Assembly (NCBI GenBank): GCA_964020155.1
Contig: OZ026551.1
Coordinates: 2,183,518-2,247,517, forward strand
From: Chondrilla cf. caribensis
Taxonomy: Eukaryota > Porifera > Demospongiae > Chondrillida > Chondrillidae
DNA: 64,000 bases
Reading direction: 5' to 3'
Part shown: positions 21,286-32,113 of the stretch, piece by piece
Numbering within the stretch: the first letter of the stretch is position 1
Layout of the letters: every line of letters begins with the position of its first letter
Made by a program: the position numbers and the translations under genes
Notes under the pieces: generated by a model
Databases searched by the model: none
What the model saw: the letters and a program-made list of their open reading frames with translations, nothing else
What the model was told of the DNA's origin: nothing

Positions 21286-23770
21286 ATATTTATAAGATAT
21301 TATTTATAATTATATTACACATGTACCTACGAATCATATATTATATATAATACATGCATATTACAAAGTTCTCATGCTATAGTCATAACTAATTACACAA
21401 TAATAATTAGAATGTTTCATTAAATTTGTATTAGTATCAAACAATAATACTACATATCCAATGTTATAGTATCAGACATTAAAAATTAATTAGTGAATCA
21501 AGTAGCTCAAATATGAGCTAAATATGATGAATAGGTCAGCCTGTAATTGAATAATAATCAGATTGTACTTGTAACAGATTATTGCCAACTTCTGCAGATG
21601 TGTCTTCGTGATACATGGCCTTGGACTCTACCTGCAGACTATAATTATATGCACGAAAAGAGAACTATACAGTCAATATGTGTTTGTTTGTTTGTTTGTG
21701 TGTGTGTGTGTGTCTGCCCTTGCGTGCAGGCGTGTTGTGTCTAAGTGTGTTTGCATGTGTCCAAGTGCGTGCACACGTGTGGGGTTGTGCATGTCTGTAT
21801 ATTGTGCATGCATGTAGTACGCATGTGGAACATGTCCACTTTCAGCGCTAAGCGTTAATAGGATGGTATTAACGCCTTAGAGCAGCCTAAGATCCCTTTG
21901 TCACATGACGTGCATGTGATTTGATCGAGTGATTACGCAAGAAAATCGATCGTACCTAATCGAAGATCGGAGCACGTAGCAAGAGTAATATACTTTAGAC
22001 ATTATCATATCACTTTAATTCTTATCTCCTTTGATTAAAACCCTCTACTGGAGGTTCAAATCGAAGGATCGAAATTTTTACTCCACTGCGTATACCGATT
22101 GGAACCTTTTAAGGGAAGCAACGGCGCTATCGAAATAAATTTATGATCGGTAACGGAGTAATTTTAGTCATTTTATGTATCAGAAGTGCACAATAGTGAT
22201 AAAACGATGAAATAAAATTGACATAAGATCAAATTCCAACAAACGTCGTTGCGTACCTCGATTGTCTTTGTGTTCCATTCTAATTCCAACTTATCTTTGG
22301 TTCCGCAACGATCAAAGAATCCTATCAATGCAATCTTTCGAGATATTTCGACTTGAAAAGAACATTCGATTAGGCCGAAAAGGCATCAAAACGAACAAAG
22401 ATATTATTCCGATAACACTTGATTTTGGCGAGATGATGACGTAACCCACTTAGTCACATGACATTCGTGTGACTTACGGCTCTCGCTTGAGATCTTCGGA
22501 GATGTTGTTTTAATGATGAACTGGGTCCGTCAAAGACGAGCAAGGACATCGGCGTCGACTTTATAGGTAGGCATACATAAATTTCCATCTTTTCTGTTTG
22601 CTAGAAATTTATGTGTGCTTTTTCTGAAAAGATATTGACGTGTTTATTCGGCACGTCTCTTCATAATCACACTTAAATCCGATTTTCTCAAAATCTACTT
22701 GTGCTATAGAAATCTAGCAAACACAAGTTTTTAAAAATCACTTAGTCTATTGATAGATGCCTGAATTATTATCGTCAACCGGTTTTCAGAGACCCGATCG
22801 ATAAATTTATAATATTTTATATGGCATACATCGATTGACTGATCTTCGTGTTATTAAAAGTTATAGAGAAAATCTTTATATCAAAATGAAGCTTAGAAAG
22901 TACTCTATCGTATGAATGTACCATCGCCCCACTTAGAGGAACTATTATGGAGATACGCAAGGAAATAAGTCGGTAAAATTTTCACTCTGGTGGAAGCCAT
23001 ACAAGTGTAAATGGACATGTTCCACATGCGTAAGCATTGATAGAAACTCAACATAATTACAATTTCATAGTACATGCTTCACTTAACATACACCACTTGA
23101 CACACTCTCTTGTGGCATACAGCAACTGACACACTTGCTACACTGAGGACTACCGAGAACATGCATGTAGTACAAGCAGGCTGGTAGGCAGAGTGGTGGG
23201 GTGGGTGGGATACAGGAGAGAGGTGTTGTCACACATTCATGACTTGAGCACCCACTGGTGGATGAGCATTAGATATGTTGAATGGTACACTAATTGGTTC
23301 TCAGCAATGGATCCAAGAATATGGCACACACAGTGCTACACATATAAATACATGCACGTTACAAGGAGTAGTTTAGACCAATCGATATTGACGTCATTTG
23401 AGCAGCCGCTGATGACGTAAGCATAAATGAGGAGAATTCAGAGGGCAGTGAAGCGGCAGACAGGGTGAGAAACTGATGAAGTATGGGCTGGGAGAAAGCC
23501 CTTGGCTCTTGATGAACAGAGAGGCTTAATTTGTTCCACTTATGGGATGCTATTCTACATTCAGGAATGCATTATATTTATTCGGAGGGCTACAGGCCAC
23601 TAAAAGGATGTTGGGACATCATGGCTGTGGATCAAATCTGTATCTGCATCCTGTGTGTGCATTACCAATGATAATCAGTTTCCAGTCATTGACCTGAAAC
23701 AGAAGTAAAAAAGGACTAATTGGTTATTGGTTTAAGCTTTAAAATGCCTACAATTATTGAAGTGTTTGAA
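21286..23770. repeat. NLR 3'-flank repeat unit, copy B, split by a transposon
   Basis: Aligns with copy A from about 18.87 kb. It lacks about 47 bp of A/C at about 23260; the deletion lies between two CCCACTG words present in A, suggesting slippage or microhomology. It is interrupted by a 1.2-kb element at 21820-23030. Homology fades after AATATTATTGTTG at about 23818. Confidence 0.8.
21820..23030. mobile_element. TIR element with TA target duplication (1.2 kb)
   Basis: Both ends read CGCATGTGGAACATGTCCA (19 bp perfect inverted repeat) and are flanked by TA (21818-21819 and 23031-23032). Copies A and C have the empty site GTAGTAAGCWTTGATAG at 19396 and 45610, so excision of the element plus one TA restores the ancestral sequence. 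No transposase frame is recognisable; it is more CG/TCGA-rich than its surroundings. Confidence 0.9.
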
Positions 23771-24456
23771 AACAAGAATCTCATTGATATCATCCAGTAG
23801 GATAATATTATTGTTGTTGCTATAAGTGGACATATACATAGATCTAAGGTGACAGTGTACAGATGGTGTGATGGGCAAACTATGTTGTACTGTACAAACA
23901 GCTACACAATGTACATATTATTTATATGCACACAAGCTTGTACCAGATAGTTCTCCAGATAGGCAGATATGCTACACGTATGTATGAAATACTGATCTAG
24001 CCAGGACTCATGATAACGTTCATACACAGGGTATGTTCCCCACAATAATACACCACGATCAACATATCAAAAATGGTGGAATGAAATATCTAAATGGTTC
24101 CATGCAATGTTAACATTGAGATTGTATCATGCATAAGCCCTCCTAGTGCAGGTATGACATGTCAACATCGTTGCCGTTGACAAAATGGCTGCCAAATATT
24201 TGGATGATTTCGATATGCTGTTTTGTCTCTACAGATGATGTTTTAAGCTCAACAAATTTACCCGAACCCTTTATACACGCTTCTATGCAATTCGGATTTT
24301 GAATATCGATATTTTACTTCATTAGTGGTGAAATTGCGGCTCCAATGAACCATATGAAATGGGCTAATGTTCCGATTCCGGTGGGTTTAATGAAAGCTAT
24401 TGGCATATTGCTTAGTATGAAAAGATAGACAAAGTTAATATCTAAATTTTATCTAA

Positions 24457-24548
24457 TATCTATCACCGTTGTTGAGATGTCACTGCATTTGTCTTATAGG
24501 AAGAAGAAATGGATTTCAATTATGACGTCTCAACAATGGTAATAGATA
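24457..24548. repeat. Inverted repeat, about 26-bp arms
   Basis: The left arm TATCTATCACCGTTGTTGAG (extending to ATGTCA) is matched by the reverse complement of ...CTCAACAATGGTAATAGATA, with about 3 mismatches and a spacer of about 40 nt. Probably the remains of a foldback element in a unique region (24.15-24.7 kb) that begins near ACAAAATGGCTGCC. Confidence 0.6.
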
Positions 24549-24777
24549 TAAACTGTTCCATCAGTGAAAATTTAGATTTACCTTGTAAGAACATTTTCTT
24601 GGTGATGATACCTTCTTATCTTTCAAAAACCCACTGAAATGCCAGAAGAATCTACTACACTAGGAAATCTACCGTGATATGTCCATGTCATGCGCATGTC
24701 ACGCGCAAGTCATGAGTTAAGCAATACGTCATTGTTACCCGACGTTATCCTGGTACAGTTAGTCTTATGATAAGTAC

Positions 24778-25606
24778 CCAACGCTCATCTTTAAGGTGAT
24801 TCGCTATCCTATATCTACCCACTTACTCGATTTACAGTACTGATTAAAAGTACATTACTATGTTACATGTGGACCAAGCGCATGTAGTCCGCTTGTACTC
24901 GCGGACTACTTGCGGGTACTCGCATTGATTAGCACTAATCCATATCAAAGAATAACACAATTATCACTAATTTACACAATGGCGGGCGCACCGTTCGACG
25001 AATAGCTGATTCGCAATTTTATCGCTTGAAGTGTGGAAATTCTGAACGAAAATTGTTAGAAGCGTAAAAGAATAAAAGAACATCTATTAGCGGCAAAAAT
25101 TGTACGGTTGTATCAAGAAGGCTTGAAAGTATCGCAAATTGTATGCGTGGATTCGAGAGGAAGCAGAAACTCACACACTCTCAGCAAATGGACTTTTCGA
25201 TAGAAACGCAATTGCTACGAACAAGCGCTTGTATCAAGTATGGAGTGTGGGTCACTGAATGTGGTGAGTGGATATGTGGCTGTGGGGCTGATGCGGGTCA
25301 GAATTATAAGGGATTTGTTCTTCCTTCGGCTGTTGTTATCCTCATCCACGAAGAGTTTCCGTGTTTTGTTAGGATTCGATGATTATCTGCCAATACAATA
25401 GCGAACATAGCTCGATTTCGATAGCGCTTGTTCGAATTCATTGCAGTTCTGTAAATCTGTTCCTACGTACGTACTTCCGTACTTCACGTTAACTGGATTC
25501 TATGTCCCATTGTCTTTAATGTTCCACCATTGAACCAGTAATCCAGTGTCCAACGCTCATCTTTAAGGTGATTCGCTATCCTATATCTACCCATTTACGC
25601 GATTTA
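24778..25606. mobile_element. Decayed Tc1/mariner-like element flanked by a 57-bp direct repeat
   Basis: At about 25078-25145 the frame KRIKEHLLAAKIVRLYQEGL continuing KVSQIV is the typical helix-turn-helix of Tc1-like transposases; the flanking sequence has stops and shifts and no DDE region. A 57-bp direct repeat (CCAACGCTCATCTTTAAGGT... ) occurs at 24778-24834 and 25550-25606 with two differences. It is too long to be a target duplication. Confidence 0.6.
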
Positions 25607-25742
25607 GAAGAAAATATTACTTCTTTAATGGCGAATTTTGCGAATTCTGTTATGATGGTTCTTGTAGAAGCATGAATATGATGTGACTGCTTGTGCCCCG
25701 CCCCTGAATTAGGTGATTTAGTTGTTAACATAACAGTAAAAC

Positions 25743-25819
25743 TGCAAGTTATTGGTTTTGGCATTTATTGTAAGACTTACAGCAAGTCTTACAATAAGTG
25801 CCAAAACCAATAACTTGCA
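25743..25819. repeat. Near-perfect 36-bp hairpin
   Basis: The arm at 25743-25778 (TGCAAGTTATTGGTTTTGGC...) pairs with 25784-25819 across a 5-nt loop. The only mismatch is a T/G position, which would be a G-U wobble in RNA. No flanking gene explains it. Confidence 0.9.
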
Positions 25820-26199
25820 ATCAGATCAGATAAAAGTGAGGGAGTTATTCTTAAATGAATAGTGAGCAGAAAATCCCGTATATCTTGGCCGATGAAGCTT
25901 CTTTAATTCGATCTGAAACCATCGTTGACTATAGCTCAATCATCGAGCTATTACCTAGTAATGTAATGAGCATTTCAAGAAAACGAATGAAAGATTTGGA
26001 ATGAAAGCGATGGAGTTATTCTCTAACAAAGCGTGCCAAAATCTCAGCTATAAAAATTCAGCACTGGCTCTTGTTCGTAGACAGACACTTTTCTGCCGTA
26101 ATGACACTCACACCTCTGTTTCTTCATCCGAGTACGTTATTGCGACAGCGACTATAATCATCAAAATGCTACTGTGACCATCCAAAAATTTTCAAAAGT

Positions 26200-26640
26200 T
26201 CAATCTGCATCTAGTATGTAGCTACTGTGTGTACATGTGATAAAACAATGTCATTTGTGTGCAAAAGTACAGCATACTTAACATGGATTGTTATTGTTAT
26301 CATGAGTACACTCAAAGGATGTGACAATCACCACCTTTATACTTATTAAATTATTGTAAACTACAAGGTTAACCAGTTAGTAGATAGTGAAATCAGTTAG
26401 GGGTACACCATCTGCAACTGTACACAGATAATAGCAATCTGCATTGTTGATGTTTCATGTACATTATGTATTATGCTTGAAAGTCTCAAAAAGCAACTGA
26501 GCAACAGCACCCAGCACCACAACCAGTAACTATGTTCAACATCACACCCAACAATCACACAGATATACACCCAGCAAGCTTCTCCAGGGACCACACCCAA
26601 CAGTCATATTAAGGGAAAAGCATACAAAAGGAATTAGCTA
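26200..26640. repeat. Degenerate minisatellite-bearing repeat (family at 48.6, 49.2, 50.1, 51.1 kb)
   Basis: CAATCTGCATC.A.TATGTA, AACATGGATTGTTATTGTTAT and TTTCATGTACATTATGTATTATG recur in order at the listed places. Contains 27-30 bp monomers built on CCACACCCAACAATCAC. Confidence 0.7.
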
Positions 26641-26959
26641 ACTACTCTGCAGTATCCTACCTTCCACTAACCATCCAGGTGTACTCCATGACAATTACAG
26701 AGTAGTGTGCATATAGTGGTACACTCTGTGGTACACAAGAGGTTTCAACGAATAATATCATAATAATTCACTGGACTCAGTGATCAACTTGTGAACCAAG
26801 TTTTAACATCACATCCCCTTGGGCCTCATTTCAGCCATGTAAATCCTCCTCTTTTGTCCCTTGTCATTGATATCTCACGTATGTTTACAATTCCAGAGCT
26901 GAGATTTAAGTCCTAAGTGTGTATTCAAAGACAGAAGCTATGTACAGATGACAAAGGTC

Positions 26960-27064
26960 AAAGTTACTTATTGATAGATAGCCACGTACAAATGACAAAT
27001 TGACCATGCGTCCATATACAGATACAGACATAAGTTGATTTGAATTGTGAGTGTGTGTGTGGAT

Positions 27065-27122
<58 letters not shown>

Positions 27123-28560
27123 TGGGTGTGTGCGTGCGTGCGTGCGTGCATGTGTGTGTTGGTACAAACACCACCACCCTACACAGACTACTACCAATCT
27201 CATGTGTGGTCTCCATGGACAGACCTCACTGTCTACAATGTCAGTAGAGTACAACAATTACAATGCAGCACACTCAGCAGTAGTGATGAATGTTATTACA
27301 AATAGAGTCTAAACTCAGACACAGGTAGACATATACACAGGTCTTTGGAGGTACAGATGGTATGATGAGCATGCCCAGGACCACAAGCAGAGACCACACC
27401 CAACAATCATGTTGAAGAATGGACACAGCAACCATGCCCTGGATGCTACCAGTTATTTGTAGGACGTGTGGATAAACACCTACTGAACGTCAACATAATA
27501 GTGTTGCCAAAATACAGTGAGCTCTGTATCACAAGACTCTACTATTATAGGTTTGTACATTGATATAAATAGTCTGTATCAAGATATTACATAATAGTTC
27601 CGCTGTTGATTGCTACACCACTGTAGACATATTACTGGATACATGCTAGTCAGGTTTTCAGAAGAGAGAGGTCACTAGCTTTGTTAGCATGCTTAGATGT
27701 TCCATTCACAGGTCCAAATGGATGTGAATACTTAGCTGCATTACCTACCAGATGTGATCGATTGACTTGTGACAATCAATCATTAATCAAAAGTTACAGG
27801 TCTGTGCACTGCAGCTGGACAATGACTGGATTGGACACTTGTTATTGAAGAACCTCATGCAGGGCTGTAGCCACCGGTCCGGTTGGTACAGTTTTAACCT
27901 GACCACTTTTCAGGGCAGTATCAAAAAATAAATAATTCTTAAAAAAAACTTTTCCCTTGTTACTAAGGGGGAAAAGAATATCGAATCGCACTGGAATCAC
28001 TTGGACGTCTCTTTGAGGATCAGGAGAACCTTCTCTGAAGTTATTACCGTCATAGATGTCGTTGCGCTCGAATTCTAGCCCAATCCTTAATCCCGGCGTT
28101 TTGAAATCGGCCATCTTTTTCGCGCTATATAACGCAATAAAATTAATAAATCACTGTTGCGGTTATGCATAGGAATCCATATATATATATAATATGGATT
28201 CCTTTTCCCATTATAATACTTTATTATCAAGTACATTGGCATCAAGGACTACCTCAAGGCCTAAAAATCCAAAATTTCCCCAGACCCCCCTACTTTATGT
28301 TTTCCATGTCTACTTCTTACCCTAAACCGGTACTACATATGTACTGTATAACAACATTTTGAAATGGAATATATTTAATGATGTAAGCTGTAGAGCTCTG
28401 TGGACAGTATACACACATGTATACAGATCAGGTGATTCCATACAGTACATAGGTTTTCACTGCAATCATGCATAATATGAGCCTTACCAAAATATAATAC
28501 CCCACAGCTACGTCCAGGGACTACACTCAACAGCCACACCCACAGGCACATCCAGGGACC
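26960..28560. repeat. Dispersed repeat block with (TG)n (27048-27121) and (TGCG)n
   Basis: Downstream of the microsatellite, 27206-27480 matches 17107-17375; 27.55-27.86 and 28.33-28.50 kb match the block at 0.77-1.29 kb. Interrupted by a hAT-like fragment at 27857-28325. Confidence 0.75.
27857..28325 (-). mobile_element. hAT-like fragment carrying a MADFKT reading frame
   Basis: The left edge CAGGGCTGTAGCCACCGGTC resembles CAGGG-type hAT ends; the right boundary and target duplication are not resolved. The minus-strand frame from 28114 encodes MADFKTPGLRIGLEFERNDI, then DGNNFREGSPDPQRDVQVIP and on to 27845. It shares about half its residues with the frame at 41894. The paralogous block at 1075-1135 lacks it. 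Confidence 0.55.
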
Positions 28561-29452
28561 ACACCCAACAATATTTTAGTACATCTGTCTTGGGTGAATA
28601 CTCCCACCAAATGAGTATTATTATAAATTATGATATTCCAAAATATTAATGGTGGTCTAATTGCATATTAACCATGCAGCTTAATCGTGCATGTAGCTGG
28701 TAGTACTAGACTGTACAATTCCCTACACATATCAGGCCAGGGATCAGATTTTGACTACCATTCCCCACTTTTGACCCATTGAATTTTATACATCAAATTT
28801 GAATTCTAATGATTCCAGTTAATATTAATAATAATGATGTGATCAAATAAAAAATCTCATCATGTGTACACCAGTAATGTATACAAAAACACAACATATT
28901 TTGATCTCTTAACCCTCATAGTAAGAAGCATACTATTAAACACCAACACCCACAAATATAATGACTATTTTGCTTGTGAGAGTTAAGGGGGAAAGTATAT
29001 TGGATATTATGCAGGTGTAATGGTAATACATGTACACAGATCTAGATTCATATGTAGCACAAGAATTATGTGGATCTGATGTGCATGCATACATGGATAT
29101 TTACTATTCCACACCCTCACCTCCACACAAATCACACACTCACTTGCAAAAGTTAGGCAAAGAGGATTGGTTTGTGAACAACATCCATACAGCAGAGCCA
29201 CACATACACATGCACATGTACTTTGTTGTCATATGAACACAAGTGAGAACGCAAAAAACCTTTGTGGCTAAGCTAAGGGTATAGATATAATCATCTTTGC
29301 CTAACAGAAAAATTAATAATTGCTTGGCAGATGATTGGACAACGACATAGTTGTCCTCATCAGTGGCAATGTACAGAAGGTGGAAGTGACTGGCAGTGTG
29401 CTATGTACTATACACACTAAATATATGAGATATGCCATGTGCAATTACCATC
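28560..29452. repeat. Repeat block D (copies at 17.4-17.95 and 62.58-63.42 kb)
   Basis: CTACACATATCAGGCCAGGG, TTTTGACTACC, CCAGTTAATATTAATAATAATGATG, CACTTGCAAAAGTTAG and GGAAGTGACTGGCAGTGTGC occur in the same order at 62.58-63.41 kb. The block continues after a transposon at 30838. Confidence 0.75.
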
Positions 29453-30837
29453 TGTGACCATACATAAAAAAGAGGTCTTTAGAGGGTTTCACCGAATTTA
29501 CATTTTTGGTATCACTGGAGAGAGCTTCCAATGCTCTATAAAATGGTGCAAATAGCGCGTCGATAGCTTTTTCCATTTCAATGTTACACACAAATTAGTC
29601 CCTGGAATTTTGATTATTAACCACACATTTTCAGTATCACTTCTGGAAAGTAGTATAGTATCCATATAAAGATTTCAGTCATGTGTTTTTGACGTCATCA
29701 ACTCTTATTATGCAGCACTGTAATGAGAATATGAAAAAAAGGTGTGTTACATGAATCGTGAAGTGGCATAAAAGTCTTCATCGCTCGACAAAGGTCGGTT
29801 GGATTGGGCTCAAATTTATAGAATCATAGAAGATGAGATATTACGCAGGTATAACATGTGAGATTCGAGGGCGTCGACTGGAATTTGGTGATTAAGGTGT
29901 TATGTAAACAATTAAACCGCAGGTAGTGTGGGCGAGTCACACGCAACCCGCATGATGATCAGCGACATTGAAACGCACAAAATCAGTTGTACGAATTCGT
30001 AGCAGTAAGCGAACGTTTTTCTACCCTTTATAGTTCGTCTACTATTAAAATGTTTTCTTTAAGAAAGATTTGCCTCTTCTTATGCTTATTATGTACGAGG
30101 GACAACGTCGCAAGAATTACATATTTATGCTTACGTAATCTGAACCTCGTGACAGTAACGTGATCTGAAGGAGCATTCTGGGTTTTGAGCATAGCTGAAC
30201 TTCTCGGAGAATGCGGAATTTTTGAGTGAAGCCCAGAGCTACATATGCATTGACATTGGGTAGAAGAAGGGTAAAGCCAACTTTTCACCACGGTGCTTCT
30301 TGATATTCGCTTCCGTTGTCAACATGTGACGGTTTATGTTTTCTACCTCTTGCCGTAAACCAACAAAAACCGTCATATCTCAGGAATAGAAAAAGAAATC
30401 AACAAGCACCGCAGTGAAAAGTTAGGTGTCACTATTGAGAATATTTCGAACTAGAAAGTTAAGCTCGTGCCTTCCATCAAAAATTCCGCACTTCGATAAA
30501 AGCCTTTTTCATAGGTATGACGGCATGTCAAATATCTCCATCAAATGAGCAAAGTACAACCCATCGAAGGGATTGAAACATAGCTATAATGTATTAGAAG
30601 TGTTGAAGCCATTCGTTCGTGCATAAAACCGGTCCTGGAGAAAGAAAGAGGCAGAAAAAATAAGAGCAATTTTCCGGCGGCCATTTTGTTTACGGAACCG
30701 ATCTCACATGTTCTACCTGCGTAAGTACCTTTATGGAAAAAACAAAATCTGTCATTTTGGTGATTTTTTGTTGATTTGTTTGGTACGTCACAATTTGTCA
30801 ACCCACGAAAAGACCACTTTTCCTATGTATGGTCACA
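29453..30837. mobile_element. 1.39-kb TIR/foldback element inserted in repeat block D
   Basis: Ends read TGTGACCATACATAAAAAAG and (reverse complement) TGTGACCATACATAGGAAAA, both continuing with GTGGTCTTT or a close variant. Further inward, GAAAAGTTRG and CAAAAATTCCGCA are inverted between about 30180-30295 and 30417-30496. The copy at about 63420-63440 lacks the insertion. No clear target duplication; no transposase. Confidence 0.75.
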
Positions 30838-31480
30838 TATCCATATATACATGTATGTGCATGAAAATAATGCATGGGTATGTGAAAGTACTGTCCTATA
30901 GGTATCTATCCACACACACACACACACACAATCAGCACAATGTCAGATTTTTTCGCACCAAGTTATAATCTGCTCTACAAGTGTCACAAGACTACCAAGG
31001 ATATGGGTCAACTAGTCTGCTTAATCCATTAAAAGGTGTGCTCTGAATGGAATTATTAAGGAATATGAGAATACAACAAGTCATCCCATGGTAAAAATAA
31101 TACATTCCCTCTTGGTGCATCAAATGTAGCCTCACAGTTTAGCAGCTTACCCAGTACAAGAACACCACTTCCTATCTGGACCATCAAGGTGACTCTGCCC
31201 TATCACACAGTCTGTAGTTCATATACACACCAAGGATGGCATGATCACCTGACAGTGCACATAGCTTTCATCCCACACAAAGTGATTACACATGACTTGT
31301 TCCCCATTACATGGTATGACAGTGACATCCCAATGTTCTGCACTACATGGCATGGCTGTGGAATTATCACGGGGACAACTCTCATCACATGTAACGTTGA
31401 CAGAGAAATCGACACTAGTCTGCGCGTGTGTGGTGCTAATGGGTCACCTAGGGCCTAATATTGAGTCTACAGTACTGAAA
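30838..31480. repeat. Repeat block D, continuation (copy at 63.42-64.0 kb)
   Basis: GTGCATGAAAATAATG, (CA)n, GTTATAATCTGCTCTA, CTCACAGTTTAGCAGCTTAC and GGTGACTCTGCCCTATCA are shared in order with 63430-63980. The window ends inside the second copy. Confidence 0.8.
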
Positions 31481-31894
31481 TACACAGCGTGAGGTGCTCC
31501 AACGATAAGAATGATGTCCTTATAATCTGTTAATCAACATTAGTGTCTCAATGTTTCCTTCGTTCGCGGTTATTACTGCCACACGCAGTAGCCTTTCATG
31601 TGTGATCATATGAAGTTGTTTTGCTCATTTACGTGCATTCCACACCTTTAGGTGACAAATAATGAGGAAGATTTGACAGAAAAACTGTATATTTGGTATA
31701 TTTTGTGTAATAACTTATTTATTTTAGCATGTATAATAAATGTTCGCTCACCAGTTCATCCTGTGGTTCATAAGCAATCGAATGATGTCAATTTTACATG
31801 GCTTACGACCTCCGCCGTTCCGCAAAATACCAACTAGAGTTAGTGGGTAAATCCCATACTAGGATAGGAACACGCCCACCTTCGTTCCATAATA

Positions 31895-32087
31895 TGATGC
31901 ATATAAATGGCACGTGATTTGTTCGCGCAGCGATTTATGCGTAATAAAAGGGGCTACCCCGACAACCAAGTGTGATCTTGGCGAGAGCAAGTTGAGCTGC
32001 GCAGATTCTACTTCTTTGGATTGCTAAGTTGCTTCTGTTTGTGATTCTCTTGTATTTTTGTGTCTGACACGTTGAGGTATTAATTTG
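31895..32087 (+). promoter_or_regulatory. Candidate promoter and 5' UTR of NLR gene 2
   Basis: TATAAAT at about 31905 is immediately followed by the E-box CACGTG, and TAATAAAAGG lies about 35 bp on. The following 150 nt is free of microsatellites and leads to an ATG at 32088 with a strong donor 26 nt later. Inferred from arrangement only. Confidence 0.4.
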
Positions 32088-32113
32088 ATGGATATTAAGC
32101 AACGCATCTCGAA
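32088..32113 (+). CDS. NLR gene 2, putative exon 1
   Basis: ATG GAT ATT AAG CAA CGC ATC TCG AA followed by GTAAGTTAC, a strong donor (phase 2). Joining to TTATTGG at 34634 keeps the frame open into the Lys-rich exon. If this exon is wrong, translation could start at the internal ATG at 34650. Confidence 0.5.

Noticed and set aside
22262..22444. 60-aa frame inside the 1.2-kb TA element
   Set aside because: No transposase motif, no DDE/D or helix-turn-helix pattern; too short to claim.
24180..24236. ATGGCTGCCAAATATTTGGA start codon context, as for a gene
   Set aside because: Frame closes after 17 codons and no donor fits; probably transposon interior.
30541..30801. Minus-strand frame MTNCDVPNKSTKN... 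in the foldback element
   Set aside because: No family resemblance; likely fortuitous within the element.
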